Notes under the pieces: generated by a model
Databases searched by the model: none
What the model saw: the letters and a program-made list of their open reading frames with translations, nothing else
What the model was told of the DNA's origin: nothing
In this document: one piece after another, positions 63,619 through 64,000 of the stretch
How the letters are laid out: the number at the start of each line of letters is the position of its first letter
Numbering within the stretch: position 1 is the first letter of the stretch
Source: Bacteroides caecigallinarum
GTDB lineage: Bacteria; Bacteroidota; Bacteroidia; Bacteroidales; Bacteroidaceae
DNA: 64,000 nucleotides
Direction of reading: 5' to 3'
NCBI RefSeq assembly: GCF_016901995.1
Contig: NZ_JACJLE010000004.1
Location: forward strand, 1-64,000
Made by a program: the position numbers and the translations under genes

Positions 63619-64000
63619 ATGAAACGCAATTATTTTCTAATAAGCATTCTTGCCATGAGTATTCCAGTTATGGCTCAGACAAACAAGAATGTTAAAACAA
63701 CTTTTCAAACTTCAAGAGAATGGAAGTCAACAATAGACAATCGCGCTGACGCTGTTATGGTATATGGGGTAGGCGGTAATCCATCTGATAATTCTAAAAA
63801 ACTTTCATTTGAAGACAGAGTACGGTCATGGAGAGAAAAAGGTTATACCGTACATTTTATGACAGGTATTGCCTGGGGGGAATATCAAGACTATTTTACT
63901 GGAGCATGGGATGGAAAATCTCATCTTGACGAAGGTCAGGTTACAATGGCGGGGGATACAATTTGGCATGGACATTTGGTTCCATATATAGTTCCATCAA
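63619..64000 (+). CDS. Secreted protein of unknown family, cut by the window edge
   Basis: The first 127 residues of a protein that runs past the window. It starts at ATG 63619 with a signal peptide (ending IPVMAQ) and continues with ADAVMVYGVGGNPSDNSK, RVRSWREKGYTVHFMTGIAW and a tail of Trp- and His-rich sequence. The order of an alternating beta/alpha pattern suggests a TIM-barrel-type glycoside hydrolase, but the family is not recognised. By position it belongs to the alpha-mannan locus. Confidence 0.75.
   Translation, partial: MKRNYFLISILAMSIPVMAQTNKNVKTTFQTSREWKSTIDNRADAVMVYGVGGNPSDNSKKLSFEDRVRSWREKGYTVHFMTGIAWGEYQDYFTGAWDGKSHLDEGQVTMAGDTIWHGHLVPYIVPS

Overview
The window is a piece of a Bacteroidales chromosome (Bacteroides, Phocaeicola or a Prevotella-like genus; the genus cannot be fixed from the sequence alone). 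The evidence is a SusC/SusD polysaccharide utilization locus, several TonB/ExbB/ExbD sets, Bacteroidetes-type promoters (TTTG, about 19-20 bases, TAnnTTTG), tRNA genes without an encoded CCA, and families such as DUF3822, DUF3316 and DUF3823.

Layout. 0-5.3 kb: an ExbB/membrane protein/ExbD/ExbD operon, tRNA-Ser, tatD, a polyprenyl synthase and a tonB, all on the minus strand. 5.4-17 kb: a plus-strand housekeeping block of cmk-ispH, pfkA, psd-pssA, a small DUF4834-like gene, two tandem initiator tRNA-Met genes, a POT peptide transporter, a topoisomerase IV/gyrase A subunit with a DUF3316 gene and an S41 peptidase lipoprotein, and tRNA-Leu. 17.0-34.8 kb: an accessory island between tRNA-Leu and tRNA-Lys. 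It holds an ISL3-type insertion sequence, a phosphate-themed block (Pit transporter, PhoU-like DUF47, DedA, TPR protein, PstS-like lipoprotein, TonB, two ExbD and an ExbB broken by one amber codon), a set of small conserved mobile-element genes of unknown function, and a tyrosine integrase. Two copies of a roughly 184-base, strongly base-paired GC-rich element lie about 14.7 kb apart in this island, each just upstream of a minus-strand gene. 35-51 kb: core genes again, namely two tandem nagA paralogues, tRNA-Pro, aroB, a large TonB-dependent-receptor-like protein, cardiolipin synthase, rsmD/DUF3822, a RecD-like helicase, a MATE exporter, birA, yraN and tadA. 51-64 kb: a polysaccharide utilization locus with a predicted membrane-spanning SARP-type regulator, a two-module lipoprotein, a GH76 enzyme, SusC, SusD, a DUF3823 lipoprotein and a further secreted protein cut by the window edge.

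How they work together. The 51-64 kb locus reads as an alpha-mannan uptake system. GH76 would cut alpha-1,6-mannan at the surface, SusD and the lipoproteins would bind the products, SusC would import them with TonB/ExbBD energy, and the regulator would sense a product in the periplasm and switch on the operon through repeated TTTAACCCTAA sites. The island block looks like a phosphate-acquisition module: its genes are visibly richer in G+C than the surrounding core genes (judged by eye), which suggests transfer.

The most interesting signals are the paired structured elements in the island, the one-component transmembrane SARP regulator with its candidate operator, the nonsense codon in the island ExbB, a 22-base-period GTGCGC repeat array, and the cluster of uncharacterised mobile-element genes.
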